DNA of 64,000 bases from Echinococcus granulosus (GCF_000524195.1 NW_020170396.1:626127-690126), one strand, 5' to 3'. Shown: positions 12,210 to 25,373, counted from the stretch's first letter. The notes: generated by a model from the letters alone, not told the origin. A program made the numbers and translations.

Positions 12210-15200
12210 TCAAACTGGCCCAATCCCGTTGGAATGTACAGTTCCACCACCGCCACCACGGGTGCCAGTTCCACTGCCGAGTCGTTGGTCTGCTCGACGT
12301 GTGCTCTTACTGTACTCACCGATGAACGATCCGGTCTCGTTAAAGTTACCTAAAATATAGACGGGAGGGAAAGATTCCAAATGGAAACCTCGATCCCCTA
12401 TAACCTTTTCAAGACAGTGTTTAGTGAAATGACATTCCAAAATGTAGGACAAACAGAGGAGTGTTGTTGAACTAAACCCTTTGTTTATACAGGAAGGTCA
12501 ATGTCACTGTAGCAGTAGTAACCATGAGAGAGGATCAAACCCAAAAACCTACTCCTCGCTGCTTTATGCTGTCAACTGACATTGGGATGGGTGTGCGCAG
12601 GTGGCCGCGACAACCAGCGCGTGTTAAGAGAGCCACTTCAAAGTTCATACGACTTTTAAAGAGGCGGGTGAGTCACCGCCGTAAGGTCGCCATAAAACCC
12701 GAACCAACTGACGCGACCAGTCGTCAAACGAAGTGGGCGTTCGCGGGCGCATTTGAGGAGGCAAAAGGACCACATCTACTCGCCTCAATGTGTTGACACT
12801 TCAAAATGACTAATTCAGCTCCCCCTTAAGGAGAGAATACGTAAGAAGCCTCGTTAGTTTAACTAAGATGTAGCACATGCAAGTTGCAATTAAAAATATT
12901 AACAAATGAGCTAACATAGAAATTACCAGTCTCCCAGGCTGGCAGTGAACGACATTTACCATCATATGCCACCACCAAATGTCTGTTGTAGAAACCCATA
13001 TTAACACCTGTGTCATTTTCCTCAAGTGTTTACCATGATTAACGGGACGGTGAAAAATTTGCTGTCGCATCGACAAGGGGCTTATGAAATTGCTGCGATG
13101 TGAAAACTACGTGGTAGAGTGTTGAACCTTGCCTATGGACGGAACCAACTTCAAAGGGTGCAGTACGCAAAAGAAATACAGGATTCGACAGATTAGTTAT
13201 GATGCAAATTTCCTTGTTTGCCCCACGATCATGAGAAGGTTTATTCTAGTCCTTTTCTGCGTCAAATTGAAGTGGCGGCCGAAGCCAGCGAGACAGCAAA
13301 GGACACACGTTATGCCAAAAAAAACGGACAGAAATTTTTCACCAACCGTCCCCGTCTCCCCCTCAACAAGTACCTAATTCGTCGTGCTATATCTCTTCAC
13401 TCATTGCCACGAAACCGAAGACGGAGATTGTACAAAGAACACGTTTTGAGGATGATTTTACGCAACGAATTTATGATTTAAATCCAACTAATCACAGCAA
13501 TGACTCCACAGCAGGGCTGACGTGCTAACCAATGGCACTAAAGCGTGGGGATCATGCCGCATAAATGGGTGAAACTAATTTTCCTGATAAGGAGCCAGTA
13601 CTGGTTATCAGTAGGAGGTTTGAGAAGAAGGCACGTAATTTCTATAACTTCAGTTATTCAGGAGGGCTACTCCCATTAATGAATGCGGTTGTTTGGCGAG
13701 TGAATGAAGTCCACCGCCATGTCTAGCGGCAAAACTGTGCCGCGAGTACTACCGGTGAAGTGAGTGATGTAAACAAGGAGGGCAAGGGCGTGCCAAAACC
13801 TGTCGTGTCAGTGATTCAATAAATCACCCACTCATCAAACACAACGGCACCAAACAGTCAAACGGTGAAACAGCACACTGGGAGCACGGAAAATAAAATA
13901 TTCTTCTATCAGATCAAATTCCTCTCAGCTCCAGTTAATTTTATCTGAAATCCCTCCATGTTATGGACAAACTTGACTACAAGACAGCCTACTGATATCA
14001 AATAGACCTGCTGCGACAGAATTGCGTCAACCAATAACATTCATTTTCGTTGACTTTTTCATGGGAAAGAGAATGGCGAGGTAGCTCATCCCGACCTCTC
14101 CCACAAACAATGACCGCGGTTTTGGACACTTGGTGGTGGTCTGCCAGTCAAAACCCACTAATCGTGAGGGCAGGAGGGAGACATGAATCCAACGTGCGAA
14201 CAAGCCGAAGTGACTCATCGGAGCCTTTTGCTTTGTTTTTGAAAGCACAACTACCCACCCAAACGAAGGTGATAAACATCAAGAGAAGACCTCCTAATCG
14301 AGTTGGCAGAGATCGGTTGGCATAAAAGACAGAACAGCAGGGAACACGCACCGGAATGACATTTGATGAGCCTGTTAGAACCTATTTCTGCACAAATAGT
14401 AAATACTTAATGAATTCAGCCAAGGTACAGGAGAGGACGCAGCCAACCACTGCCTGAACACTTTCATGAAGCCTCGTTAACCCACCACCATCATCATCAG
14501 TGCTGCTATCAATCGGTAAGAACCATCGAAGTTGACGGGTTACTTTTCAGCAGATTTCAACAACTAATTATCGACTTTTCAAAGAGCAGCAAGCGGAGGG
14601 TTGTGTCGACACTGGTTGTCGTCTGTTTGTTTAAGGACAAGGCGACAAGAATTCCCACCCATCACACTACACAGGCGATGTGGTGAGAGCGCACGCCTCC
14701 TCGCAGCTGCACAAACGATACACCATGAGGTTGGCCGATAGCAATCACGAACTCGTCCATGAGGGGACGAGGTAAGATAGCCATACGATTCGCCAAAGGA
14801 TGTGGAAATAAGGCGTGAGTATATTCGTCCTTTAGTATAGGAATAAGACAGCACAGTTTCCCTTGGATTTGGGCAAACATTTCCAACCTTGGTAAAAGGG
14901 AGGAACGTTATTTTGTAAAGAAAGCAGTGATAACTGAATTGTGATCGATCAAATGGGTGAACATGGAAGCTAAAGTAACCAATTACAGGTAAGTGCTACA
15001 GTCGTCTTCAATAAGTTTGGGCAGACGGATTCCAGGTGAAGATTTTGCAACTGAACCAGCTGGAGGAGAGCCCTGAAGCCAACAGAAACTGCCTCACTCT
15101 ATGCATGTGGTCCGAGGCAGCACTGCAGACGACCTCTGTGGACCAGGCTGAGTTTGTGAAGGAACTCTTACAGTAGGAAAATATTTATTTCCCAAGTCTG

Positions 15201-18200
15201 CAGTGAATCAACATAAATGCCACTAATATTGGAATCACCTACTACCCAGGCTACTGGTCTCTCGGTCTTTCAAACGAGCCCGCTTACAAGCTCGAATGCC
15301 TTGTAATGTAGTAAAGAGTAACTAGGAGGCATGACAAAGTCTCCGTCCCTCTGGCGGAATACCAAATCTTACCGAAATGGCAACAAAAGAAGGCGTGTTT
15401 AATTTCCTTTTTGGAGAATTTCACATTTGGTAGACATGATAAAAAATAAATTTTCTTAATTTCCTCAAACAAACTTTTGACCACGAACAGACTCCACGAC
15501 TGTCAAAGAGAAAGGTAAGAGGAGTGGCAGAAAGGCACTGCGGTAGGAGGATGTATGGCCCCATCGAAAGGGCAATAGCCGTTGATCAAGTCGCCTCTTG
15601 AATCGTAGGGCAATCAACTACCACCATTGCATGCACGCCCCTTATCACAGTCAGAAGCCTGTATGATTCCGGGACAGAAATGCCACACAATTCACCATTT
15701 AGCCTCACGTCCAATGCAATAACTGTAGGAAATTGCATGGCAGGGCTCAGATATCGGGTTACACGGGCGCCTAAGTAGGCCTAAAGGCCTAAATTCAGTG
15801 GGTGTCGACAGCACAAATGTCATTGGCTTATTCATCGATGGGTGTGGCCTAGCCGCGACAAGACGATGTGACCAAATGGAAGGGGTGTCTGTTCAACAGG
15901 GGGTTGAACTTCAAAATGCAACTTCAAGGCTTTAAGAGAACTTTAAAATAGGCGGACGTTGGAAGAATGGAAATAGGGAGGTAGAAGACCTTACCAGGAT
16001 CTATGCCATAGTAGTCCAGTTCGCCTTCATCGTCACTGCCCACTTCTTGGAACGTGTCGTCAAGGGATTGATTACAGCCAGGAATTGGGTGCTCGTCTCT
16101 GAAACAAAAAGTGACAGTCAGTGAGGCGGCTAGCTGGGTAGTCAGAAACGGAGTTAAATGAGAATGCGGTGACGATTTGATGACGTATACGATGACGATT
16201 ATTTCACTTGAATGAGGAGCGTCCCGTCATAGAGGAAGTAATTTTTCGTGTGACACTTTTCATGGAGAGGTCAATTCATACTTAATCGACAAAAACTACC
16301 GAAGCGTCCAAAACTATGCAACAACATACTGACGCGGATTGTGCGCCCTCTGTACAATGCAGATGTTTGAAGAGAGCAGAGACTTCACTCGAAGAAAGAA
16401 GAATATGCACAAGAAAGAGAGACGGGATTTGGAATACATGGTAGGGATGAAAGCGTCATTATTCAAGTCTTTACACACTACCGTAGGTAGTAGTCCGTGA
16501 GAGCGTGGATGTATTTGGCAAGGCTGTAGCCACTGATGTGGTGGAAGGCACTAGAGGTCAGAGGCAAATGCGGTGGGAGAACCTTCTGCGCACACATTTG
16601 AGATGCATGTAGGAGAGGAAGGCGATTAGAAAACAGCATCCCTAAGGCCACTTACTTCTTCCCTCGCATCCCAATTTCTTATGGACTTGTAAGAAGTGTG
16701 GCCAGCCCTTTTTGCCAGCAGTAAATCACCATCATTAATCATGCCGTCCACCTCAGTGGGAAGGAGTGCTATTTCTGGAGTGGATCGAGGAAACTGGTCC
16801 GATTCAAGACAAATACGGGATGGAAACGGAAAATAGAAGCTCTGTTCCTGAGAGATTCAAACAGTATCGTTGGAACAAGTCGCTTCAAAAGCGCATTTTG
16901 TTCACTTTTTTCATGATTAAATAGTGAAGCTGACCCTCGAAGACATCGCAAATGGGAGTAGGAAAACACACGAGGCTTGAAAGAAGAAACTCCCAAATCA
17001 ATAGCACCAATGGCGATGACGTTGCGAGATAAATTATGCGAACACAGCCCCAGGTTTATTTACAACGAGAGCCATTCGTTTGTTTACTATCGCGACCAGA
17101 CACACCATGACGCACCAGCGACGCGGAGGTCCAGGTAGGCTGAAGCAATTGACAACCAATTGAGCCAACCGATGTGCGGAAAATCAGGGCACTTCAGCCT
17201 TTTCCTTCATATCATCAACGACCACAGTGACTCACCTTCTTTCATAGGTTTGGAAGGCGTCGCGATCACGGAACTCCTTCTCCGGATCGTTTCCACGTAT
17301 CCGCTCCTCCCGTTCAACTAAAAAAGGGCGAAGTCATGCCGTAACATGGTGTGAGTCACAGCGATGGAAGTGCTTGTTATTAAAAAAGTAGAGAGTAGCA
17401 AATTGTCTCGGTTGGAAGATATCTATAGTGGTTGAAGAAAAGTTGGTGGATAAGTAATTTTGAAGACTTCGTTCAAGGAGATTATGCAAATCCCACTCAA
17501 GACTGGGTTAAAGCACCAAGAGAATGTGTGACCTTGGTAGTGAGGGGGCTGAGTCGTCTGTTAGGCCTGAGGTGCAAGCTTAAAAGCAAGTAAATCACAG
17601 TCAGGTGAGAAATCTGGTGGCATCAGAAAGAGGCTGATTTAAAAAGCGAATCTCATACGTCTTGCTCTCTAAAGTGGGAGAATTTCCACAGTCAGTGACT
17701 ATAGAAGCTGCGTTAACTAACCAATGAACTTCAAATTCCCTAAATGGTTAGGAAACCCACTGACAAATGCTAAAATCGGAAGAAAGTAAGGAATTTGTAA
17801 ATGTCGACGGTCAGTGTGTCCCAGTCTCAAGGGGGGGTCAACCGTGAGTTCACAGTCACAAGACGGTAAACTTTGCTGGGTTACTGATACTTTTTGATTT
17901 AAATGAGGGGAGATCATGAACAAATTGGAGGGAGTGAAATAAATTGGGCATGTCTGTGTCCCATAGAAGCGATTAAACAATTGAAAAAAATTGGAGAAAA
18001 ACTCACGCAGGTAGGTTTTCCCCTTATTGCGCATGACAATGCAGACAGCGAGGATTGCAACGATGAGTAGAATCAGCACGGCAATCACCACCGCCACAAT
18101 CCACGAGATGCTTGACACAGCAGCTTGGAGGGGAGGAAGGAGGGAATGAGTCAGCTAGGACGCAGGTCAGGACAACAGACAGGGAGGTAATTATAGTACA

Positions 18201-21200
18201 CACGTAGTCACGTGAACGTAGAGGTCGTGTAGACACTTCAAGACGGACACCACCTCCTCTAGCAGGCATGCTTGAAGTAGTAATCAAAAAACAACAATTT
18301 CTAGAGAAATAGAAATCCAGACCCCATGGCTAGGTGCGCAGAGGAATGTTCATTGGAAAGGTCAGTGGGTGACGCACACAAACGAATAGAAACTAGGTGT
18401 CTAAAGAGTAAATAATACTTGCTAAATCCATGCTATTGTCAACTTTACTAGCCCGAAGATATGACCTCACGCAAGTTGGTCGTTGTGTGCTGGAGAGATT
18501 GGAGACAGCGCTGCATTCCTCCCCTTGAATTTTCACACCGGGACACGCTGAATCCACAGCCTCCCCTTCATCCGATCACTAGGATGGACTAATGACCTCG
18601 ATGCGAATATTCTGTCATTCAACTATCTAAGCAGTCGGAAAGTGGCACCGAACACTTGCCTATTCAACAAATACAAGGGTTTTAAAACGAGCATGCTCGT
18701 AATACCGCCTGCCAGTCCAAGGCATAGGGCACAGAAGCAGCCGCATGGGTGACCTCAACAGCAAACCAATCACGGAAAACGAGTCACATAGCAAGGGGAA
18801 ATTTAGCAGAAAGAGCACGCACGCATACATGCACGAAAGACCGAATAAGGAGAGAGCGGGATAGGGGCGCCCTTTGGCTATAAAACTGGCATTGCCGCCA
18901 CCGCGCGCCGAGGCTCAACCACTACATTTAACGGTCGTTACTGTAAATGCGGCAGCAGGAGCAACGGCCGTCACCTTCATTAATTGTGTATGCGAGGAGC
19001 AATAAAATCCAACGGGTTAACTGGTGCGAATTCCCACTTCCCTAAAAATAAACGGCTACGAGGGGCGCCCAAGTCCACAACCTCAGGAAGCGATATCACA
19101 GCTTGTTCAAGCGCATAAATTCCAGGGAGTGTTTGAGTCACCTGACCACAAGAAGCGCAACCACTTTACAGGCTTTCAATATTAGCATATGTAAGTAACT
19201 CTGGCACCTAAACCGCGTAGGGTGAAAAACTAGCGATGCATAGGGTGAAGGGGGGAAAGTTCCTGATTGCCACAGAGATCAGGTGAAACAGGCATAATAA
19301 AGTGCAGAACAAAAAACCACGGGATGACCACAATGTGTGTGTTTACTTAAGCGTCCACAAGGACGTGTGCCGACAATACATAGGACTCCATTCACCAGTA
19401 AGCACAACGGCTCAGTGAAGAGGGGGACGACGCCCATTGTGCCGTTTTGATGTAAAAGGGGAAGGGTGAAATGCTCCGAAAATTCCCAAACCTACCAAGC
19501 TTCGATTTGGAGGGATACTTGCGAATATGCGCCGTGAGCATAGCGTGCAGAGCGGGATCGTTTTTCGTGTCGTAGTAAGGTGTCTCATACATGTAACCTG
19601 CAAACAGATCTGTGTCCGGTCCAAATACTCGGAAGCGACAGCTTAAATCCACATTGGCAAAGAGTTCATCGAAGAGAGCATTATCTTGCGCGATGTTCAG
19701 CACCACCTCACGGTTTAAGTACTTCAGGAAGGTCAGTCGGTTGTCTCGCGGGTCTAGACGCTGCAGATCTTGTCCATCCAACTCCCAGGTCTTGACTACG
19801 CGTAGACCGCTGTAGGGTGCCATCTCAATATCGCAGTAGAAGCGATGGGTAGTGTGGTTGAAGCAGTCCTCCACGCAACTGTAATCCGACAATTGACGAA
19901 TGACATCCGGCTTGGCTAAGATCAAAACGAAAAGCGAGAGTTGAACCACAAATGTGATCCCAGACATGATTAGAGCGTCCCCAGAAACTTACGCAAAACC
20001 CGAATGAGGGTGTTGGTGCGCACCGAACCGAGGGCGTTGGTTACGACCATGGTGACGATGTGAGAAGAGCCATATGGCGAATTGGGGGCAAAGGCAAGAT
20101 CGCGGACTGTGTAGCGAATGGAGGTATCAGAGGGAAACTCGATTTCCGGATTGAGGTCGCCCACATAGGGAAAAGACTCTTGCAGAAGACGCAGTGACTC
20201 CCGGTATCTCACCGATGATACCGCGTCAATTTGAATACCGTTGATGAGGAGGGACTAGACAAGGATAAGTAAGTTAGCAACTACCGAGCCAACAAAAGAA
20301 GATTTTTAGTCTAGAAGGCATACCCGAGAGGTAAGCCTGCCACTGAACTCGGCAACAACTTGGGCCTGATTCCCCTGCGGTACAATGAGGTGACGCGGGG
20401 GAGCCTCCTTGATGGTGGGTGGCTGTTCAACACTCACCTCGTACTTGAAACGCAATTGCCCATAGGGACTTTTGAGGGAGAGAACATACGTCCCTACGAC
20501 GGTTCAAGAGATGCGTGTTAGTAGATGCCAGCAGGATAGAGTTTAAGTTACAGTGTCTGGACTAACCAGCATAGGAGGGCTTAATGTCCTGAGGAAAGAC
20601 CAGGGAATGCCGATTGGATGTAAATTGAATTGGAAGGGAGCTGTCGTCTTTAGTCCACTTCGCAGAAACCGTCCTGGGGTTGGCTGTGTAAAAGGCGTTC
20701 AGGGTAATAATATCGCGAGCATGCTAAAACACAAAATCAGATAGAGCGGGTGATTCAACAGATGCGAAAAGTGATCAAGATGAGCAAACGTACCCATCCA
20801 CTGCGTAATGCGACGCGGTTATGCTGTGGTGATCGTGGAATGATCTGGTTGGGGTAGGTACCAGGAATGTACGTGAAAGGGACTGCCTTTCCATCGTTAT
20901 CTTGGAAATAGGCAGAGAAGATTTTATTGCGTACGATCGAGGTTGTGCAGAGAATACCAATAGGGCGCCAGTCCTTCACCAAATCATGGATGATAAGAGT
21001 ACCTAGCAAAAGGTCGCAAGGCGATCAAATGAAACGGATTTAACAAAAATGAAAGCGTGAATACTGGGCGCTTACCGTTGGAAAGAACGGTGTGCTCAAA
21101 GTACTCAGCGATGGGTTGAGAACGATCGTAGCATTTCCGGATCTCCAACTGGCTGTCAGCCTCGGCTTCACAGGCGACCCAATCGTAGGGGACGGGAAAA

Positions 21201-22176
21201 GTTTGTTTCGCCCAGTTGGGTAATTCAACGTGGTCCATGGAACCGCCGCACTCAAGTGACATAGGAAAGCTGCTACCAACGATGGGACCACGTAGGATAG
21301 GGTCAAGCGACTGTCTCTTAATGAAAGCTGAAGTTGAGATGCCAATAACAAAAGGGGTAATTTTTGAGCCAATTAACAAACAAATGTACGTGATCAGAAC
21401 AAGAGAATACGAAGAGATGGTACAGTTTGAATGTAAAATGCCCATCAAAAACAAGAGTTTTAGAAACGAAAGACAGCATACTCCAAAACACAAATGTTAT
21501 GCCCAACGTTACTTAAACAGAAGGAATTCACCTGTTGTATAGGAATCCATGTCCTGAACCTCGATGGAGTTTGATTGGATGACACCATTACTATTGCCAA
21601 GACGACAGAAATATGTGGCATCTAGCGGAAACTTGTCTCGACCCCAATTCGACGTAAAAATATAACCTGAAAAACACCAGGTAAGAAACTCAGAAACAAC
21701 AAACAACCATTATAGATGTCTCCCATGGACTTAAATTTGAATTTATCAGAGAGCAAGTACGAGCTTCCGAGCGCATTGTCACACGTTAATTTCCGAGAAA
21801 ATGGTGTCTACAAAAATCAAAAAAACAAAGATGTACCTCAAAGCACAATTGCGCGCTGGTAATTGGTGAATCCTTGGATAACTTGTCGACGACACAATGA
21901 AACTCTAACTTGGGTGGAGCGTTATTAATTAGCTCCACAATTTGAATCGTCACTCGTGGAAACATTCCATCAATAACGATAGGCTTATTTGTGCCAAAAT
22001 ACGAAAAAGAACCATTTCTAAGAGTTGCAGACTCGACCTTGTGAAACTTTAAAAACGGCGTGCCATTTTCTAGGAAAACATAAATTCCGAGCCAAAAAAA
22101 GATTACCTCCGTACGATAAACCGCATGTGAGAAGAGCGAATAAGGCGAACAACTGTACTTTAGTACTTGCATTCAT
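12210..22176 (-). CDS. L1CAM/neuroglian-family transmembrane adhesion protein, 14 exons
   Basis: Coding exons: 22176-22107, 22069-21837, 21807-21708, 21666-21532, 21327-21076, 21002-20794, 20723-20567, 20493-20324, 20254-19993, 19915-19496, 18123-18007, 17317-17236, 16098-15995 and 12349-12210. All junctions are GT/AG with matching phase, giving about 816 aa. Residues 1-22 form a signal peptide. Exons 7-9 read as Ig-like folds (WTKDD, IKPSYAGTYV, VVTNALGSV) that lack the usual disulfide cysteines. Residues about 675-701 form one transmembrane helix followed by MRNKGK. The tail contains GNDPEKEFRDRDAFQTYERR, an acidic GSDDEGELDYYG stretch and NFNETGSFIGEY (residues 772-783). This is the family order of L1/neuroglian tails, where FIGQY binds ankyrin when its tyrosine is unphosphorylated. 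The role is inferred as neural cell adhesion and cytoskeletal anchoring. Odd points: the ectodomain (about 650 aa) is short for the family and shows no fibronectin III repeats. Family is secure from the tail; the ectodomain assignment is tentative. Confidence 0.85.
12350..15994 (-). other. Last intron of the L1-type gene (3.6 kb)
   Basis: This intron separates the acidic tail exon from the exon encoding FIGEY, and the phase (1) matches on both sides. It contains several short open frames on both strands (for example 12524-12796 and 13218-13481, plus) that show no recognised domain. No internal RNA gene was seen. An alternative exon could hide here, since L1-family tails are often alternatively spliced, but nothing in the sequence shows one. 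Confidence 0.6.
16099..19495 (-). other. Large introns around the transmembrane exons of the L1-type gene
   Basis: Three introns, 16099-17235, 17318-18006 and 18124-19495, flank the transmembrane exon (18123-18007) and the juxtamembrane exon (17317-17236). The 18124-19495 intron joins the last ectodomain exon directly to the transmembrane exon with phase 1 on both sides, so no extra ectodomain exon is needed. I saw no further coding block inside it. Confidence 0.6.
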
Positions 22177-22529
22177 GACTATCAAAAGATCAACAAGACA
22201 GACAACAGGAAGCTTTCGTCTTTGTGGGCCCAATGGAATACAATTGTAATGGTCTAATTAAACAAGGTAGGGTCATCGGTCCAGGAAAGGCAAAATTGTT
22301 CCTAAAAAGCAGCTTTTGAAGAATGAAACAATTTTTCGACCGATGGTTTAAGCAACTAATTACCTGGTCCATCAGCGCGTAAGCCATTACTTTAGGGGTT
22401 ATTTATTCTCAAGGAATAAAACACGTACTCTTTCTACGTCTGCATGGGTAATAAAATGGGAAATATTACTTGATATGTGACTCACTTTTTGACCATATAT
22501 TCTTACTGCGTCTTTAATAACTTTTAAAT
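22177..22529. other. Upstream region of the L1-type gene
   Basis: This is the short 5' flank between the L1-type start codon and the retrotransposon LTR. An acceptor-like TTTTGATAG ends 2 nt before the ATG on the minus strand. No TATA or other promoter element can be assigned with confidence. Confidence 0.4.
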
Positions 22530-22740
22530 AAGCGGGTCTATTTGATGGTAAAATATTTATTAGTTAGTCAACGAGAATCAATTCAGGTTTATGGGGATCG
22601 GGATTGTAATCTCTTCCCGACCTTGGAGGATTCTAACTGCTCCTCTATCACAAGTATCAATTTGCTTACCCCCCTCCTGTTTTAAAACACACATTTTAAC
22701 CAACATAAGTGTCGCATAGTCCCCTCATCAGTTTTTAAGC
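22530..22740 (-). repeat. Putative 3' LTR of the Ty3/gypsy element
   Basis: This block aligns by eye with 26155-26365. Shared pieces are a GGTC(T/G)ATTTGAT block, AACGAGAATCA, a GGATTCT block, CTCCTC(T/C)ATCAC and an AACATAA(G/T)TGTCGCA block in the same order. Identity is well below that of a recent insertion. Exact LTR ends could not be fixed. Confidence 0.5.
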
Positions 22741-24288
22741 TATACTTGTCGTAATACGTCTTCTGCTTGATATGAGGGTCGTAAATGTCGGCGCGCGAGG
22801 TTATAGGCTTTTTTATACCTTCTTCCAGTCTCAGTACGTACTCTGGCACATTGTTGGTTGCTACTTCCGCGTTTGATGGGGAGATGTCGGAAGACACGCT
22901 CATTTTACGATCTGCGAGCATCTTGAGCGGAGAAGTACCAGTTGGTTTATGGACTACAGCCCTGTACACGAAGAGAGCACGTCCCAAGCTAAATTTCCAC
23001 ACTTCCAATCGTGCGTTCCTAGTGAGAGCCTTCAGTAGTCCGATAAGAGTGCTATTTGATCTCTCTACCTGTCCACTGCCTTGCGGATATCTGGGTATTG
23101 TGCATGTCTTCCAGATCCGAAAGTTTTTACATAGTTCACCGAAGGGTCAGCTTTTTAAATTATGGCCTTGATCACCATGAACCGATTCGGAAACTCCATG
23201 ATGGTGATTATAGCAAAGGAAGAAAACTGGGGAGATGGGGGCTTTTGAAGTTACTGCAAGTGATATAGGCTCGGCAGAAATCTAGTAATTCTGGTGCGAG
23301 CGAATACCACCAGTATCGCTTGCCCTAGGTATCTGACATCTTCCTTTCGCCCACACGCCCCACTTACTCGTGTAACTATTGGAGGACTCTTTGTACCAGC
23401 GAGCCAGGGCGACTAAGCGCTTAGGAGACCCGAAGTTTTCTTGGTATCATAAAACCTAGTTCTCTAGAGAGAGTTTCGACCATTTTTGCTACATCCATCT
23501 GGACGCTGCCATCTCCTGCGCTGTGGATTTTAAGAAGCTCCGTGTTGGGATCGGTGCTCTGAGTATTTCTCCTCACTCTAAAATACGGTACCCACTACAA
23601 CACCACCGACTCCTGCTGCGACTGGTCTGCGGGACAGAGCATTTGCATTACTGTGCGTGACCCTTTTCTGTACTGTGCTGTGAAATCGGATGATCGCAGT
23701 TCCTCTTATCAGCGTGCAACTCAACGGTCCATCTCCCTTATTGTTTGTAACCAGGCGGGTACCTGGCGATCCGTTCTAACTATGACCTTCCTCGCTATTA
23801 GCTAGCGTCTGAAGTGTCTGACCAACTTGCGGATAGCGGACAGCTCACGCCGTGTTACGCTTTTCTGTCTCGTTTTTTTGCTGAGACTAATACTCGCGTG
23901 GGCGATGACTTGCTCCCTTCTCTCCTTGTCCCTTTGTGAGAGTACACCGCCAATGGCCGTAGCTCGAGTCCGTAATTAGTACACACGGTGGGGCGCTCGA
24001 TCTGAAGTTGGGTAGCGCTAGAATCGGTGCGGAGCAGAGCGTTAGCTTCAGTTCTTCAACCGCTTCATTAAGCTTCTTCTCCCACTTGAACTTCTTTTTT
24101 ATCAGTTTGTGCAGCGGCTGGCTGGTAATCTTAGCAAAGTGCCTATAGTAATTTGCCAAACCTAGGAAATTGCGGATCTCCGTCTAATTAGTTGGTGTTG
24201 GCCAGACAATCACTTGTTTAGTACGATCTTCGGTGACTGCCATCCCATCTGACGAGACTGCATGCCCCAGGAATGTAATCGAGTGCTG

Positions 24289-24955
24289 CTAAACTTGGTA
24301 TTTCTTTGGATTCAGGGTCAACTCCGCGTCTCGCAGACTGTCTAACATTCGTATCCGGTTGGGTATTATGCCCTTAGACGAGAACATCATCCAGATAAAA
24401 TACACGCTGCCTGGAAATAAGCCAATTAATGCGGTTTGCATTTCGCGTTGGAAGGTGGCTGCGCCGTTATAAGGTCCGAAGGGCATTGTCTGAAAGTCAT
24501 ACAGCCCGTTTGATAAATATAAAAATGTTCACTCTGTTCTTTTCCTCCACTTTCACTTATCAATATCCTGATTTTAAGTCGAGTGTAGTGAACCGTTTTG
24601 ACCCATGCAGGCAGTCTAACAAATTGTTTATGTGGGGTAAGGGGAATGCATCCACCTTAGTTACTGTGTTCAACTTCCTACAGTCGATGCACAATGGTGG
24701 GCTACCGTCATTCTTCTTTACCAGCGCCATCGGCGAGGCCTGTGATAACTTGGGTCGTTCTATGACCTCATCGCGAATCAACTCTTTGACTAGAAGGCTC
24801 AATTCTTCCAGCGAAGGAGGCGGAATACGTCTGAGTGGTTGCCAGATAAATCTAGCTTCGCCGGTACCTATTGTATGCTTGATGCTATTTGCTCCTCCCA
24901 GATTAGCGCCTTGCCATGCGCATATATTCGCATACCTCGCACCTTGCAAAGTCAT
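24289..24955 (-). pseudogene. Reverse transcriptase fragment of the Ty3/gypsy element
   Basis: The minus strand encodes recognisable RT blocks: a conserved primer-grip-side stretch with PMALVKKNDGS and CRKLN, then FPLPHI and LDLKSGY, and after a frame break MPFGPYNGAATFQ. The position of the catalytic YxDD motif is altered: the corresponding stretch reads YFIWMMF, so the active-site aspartates are lost. Frame breaks and the damaged motif show it is non-functional. Confidence 0.85.
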
Positions 24956-25010
24956 TTTCTTTCACTGTCGGTGGCATGAGTCAGCCGCGCGCAGAGGTCA
25001 TCTGAGTCGT

Positions 25011-25274
25011 TCATGAGTGTGACTGCGGTCTCAAAAAGGGCGGGTCTTTCCTTGGTAGCAAAACATTCCGGGTGGAAAAGGTGCCTTTCGCCAAGTTTAA
25101 GACAGCTTTGAAGTTACGCAGAAAATCAGCACCATTAACCACGTCCAAAGCCAGTTCTGGACATGCAATAAATTCCACTGTCCAGGTTTCTTTCCCTACA
25201 CAGACTTCTAATGACGTCCCTCCTTTTACCAGCATCTTCCTTCCTTCTGCTGAACGCAATTTTGTGGTCGACAA
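25011..25274 (-). pseudogene. Retroviral-type aspartic protease fragment
   Basis: This 87-codon minus-strand open frame lies immediately upstream (5') of the reverse transcriptase fragment of the same element. Its hydrophobic strands and GADFLR stretch resemble the C-terminal half of Ty3/gypsy proteases. The catalytic DTGA-type motif is not visible, and would lie towards the assembly gap that starts at 25374. Confidence 0.5.
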
Positions 25275-25373
25275 AGTGAGCCTAATCTTGCTGCAAAGGN
25301 TGGGAAAGGTCCAAAAATTTGCTACTCATTTAGCTGCACCAGAGTCAAGAGATAAACTGCATGGATACCCTTC

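Noticed and set aside
12524..12796. 90-aa plus-strand open frame with many Arg/Lys residues, inside the last intron of the L1-type gene
   Set aside because: It has no recognised domain and no supporting splice or start context. Its basic composition can follow from local GC skew.
13218..13481. 87-aa plus-strand frame in the same intron
   Set aside because: It overlaps another frame of similar length and has no family resemblance, so it is probably random.
17717..17990. Read-through of the L1 transmembrane exon past its donor
   Set aside because: The frame stays open after 18007, but GTGAGT at 18006 and the phase-matched exon at 17317 encoding EKEFRDRDAF show the exon ends there.
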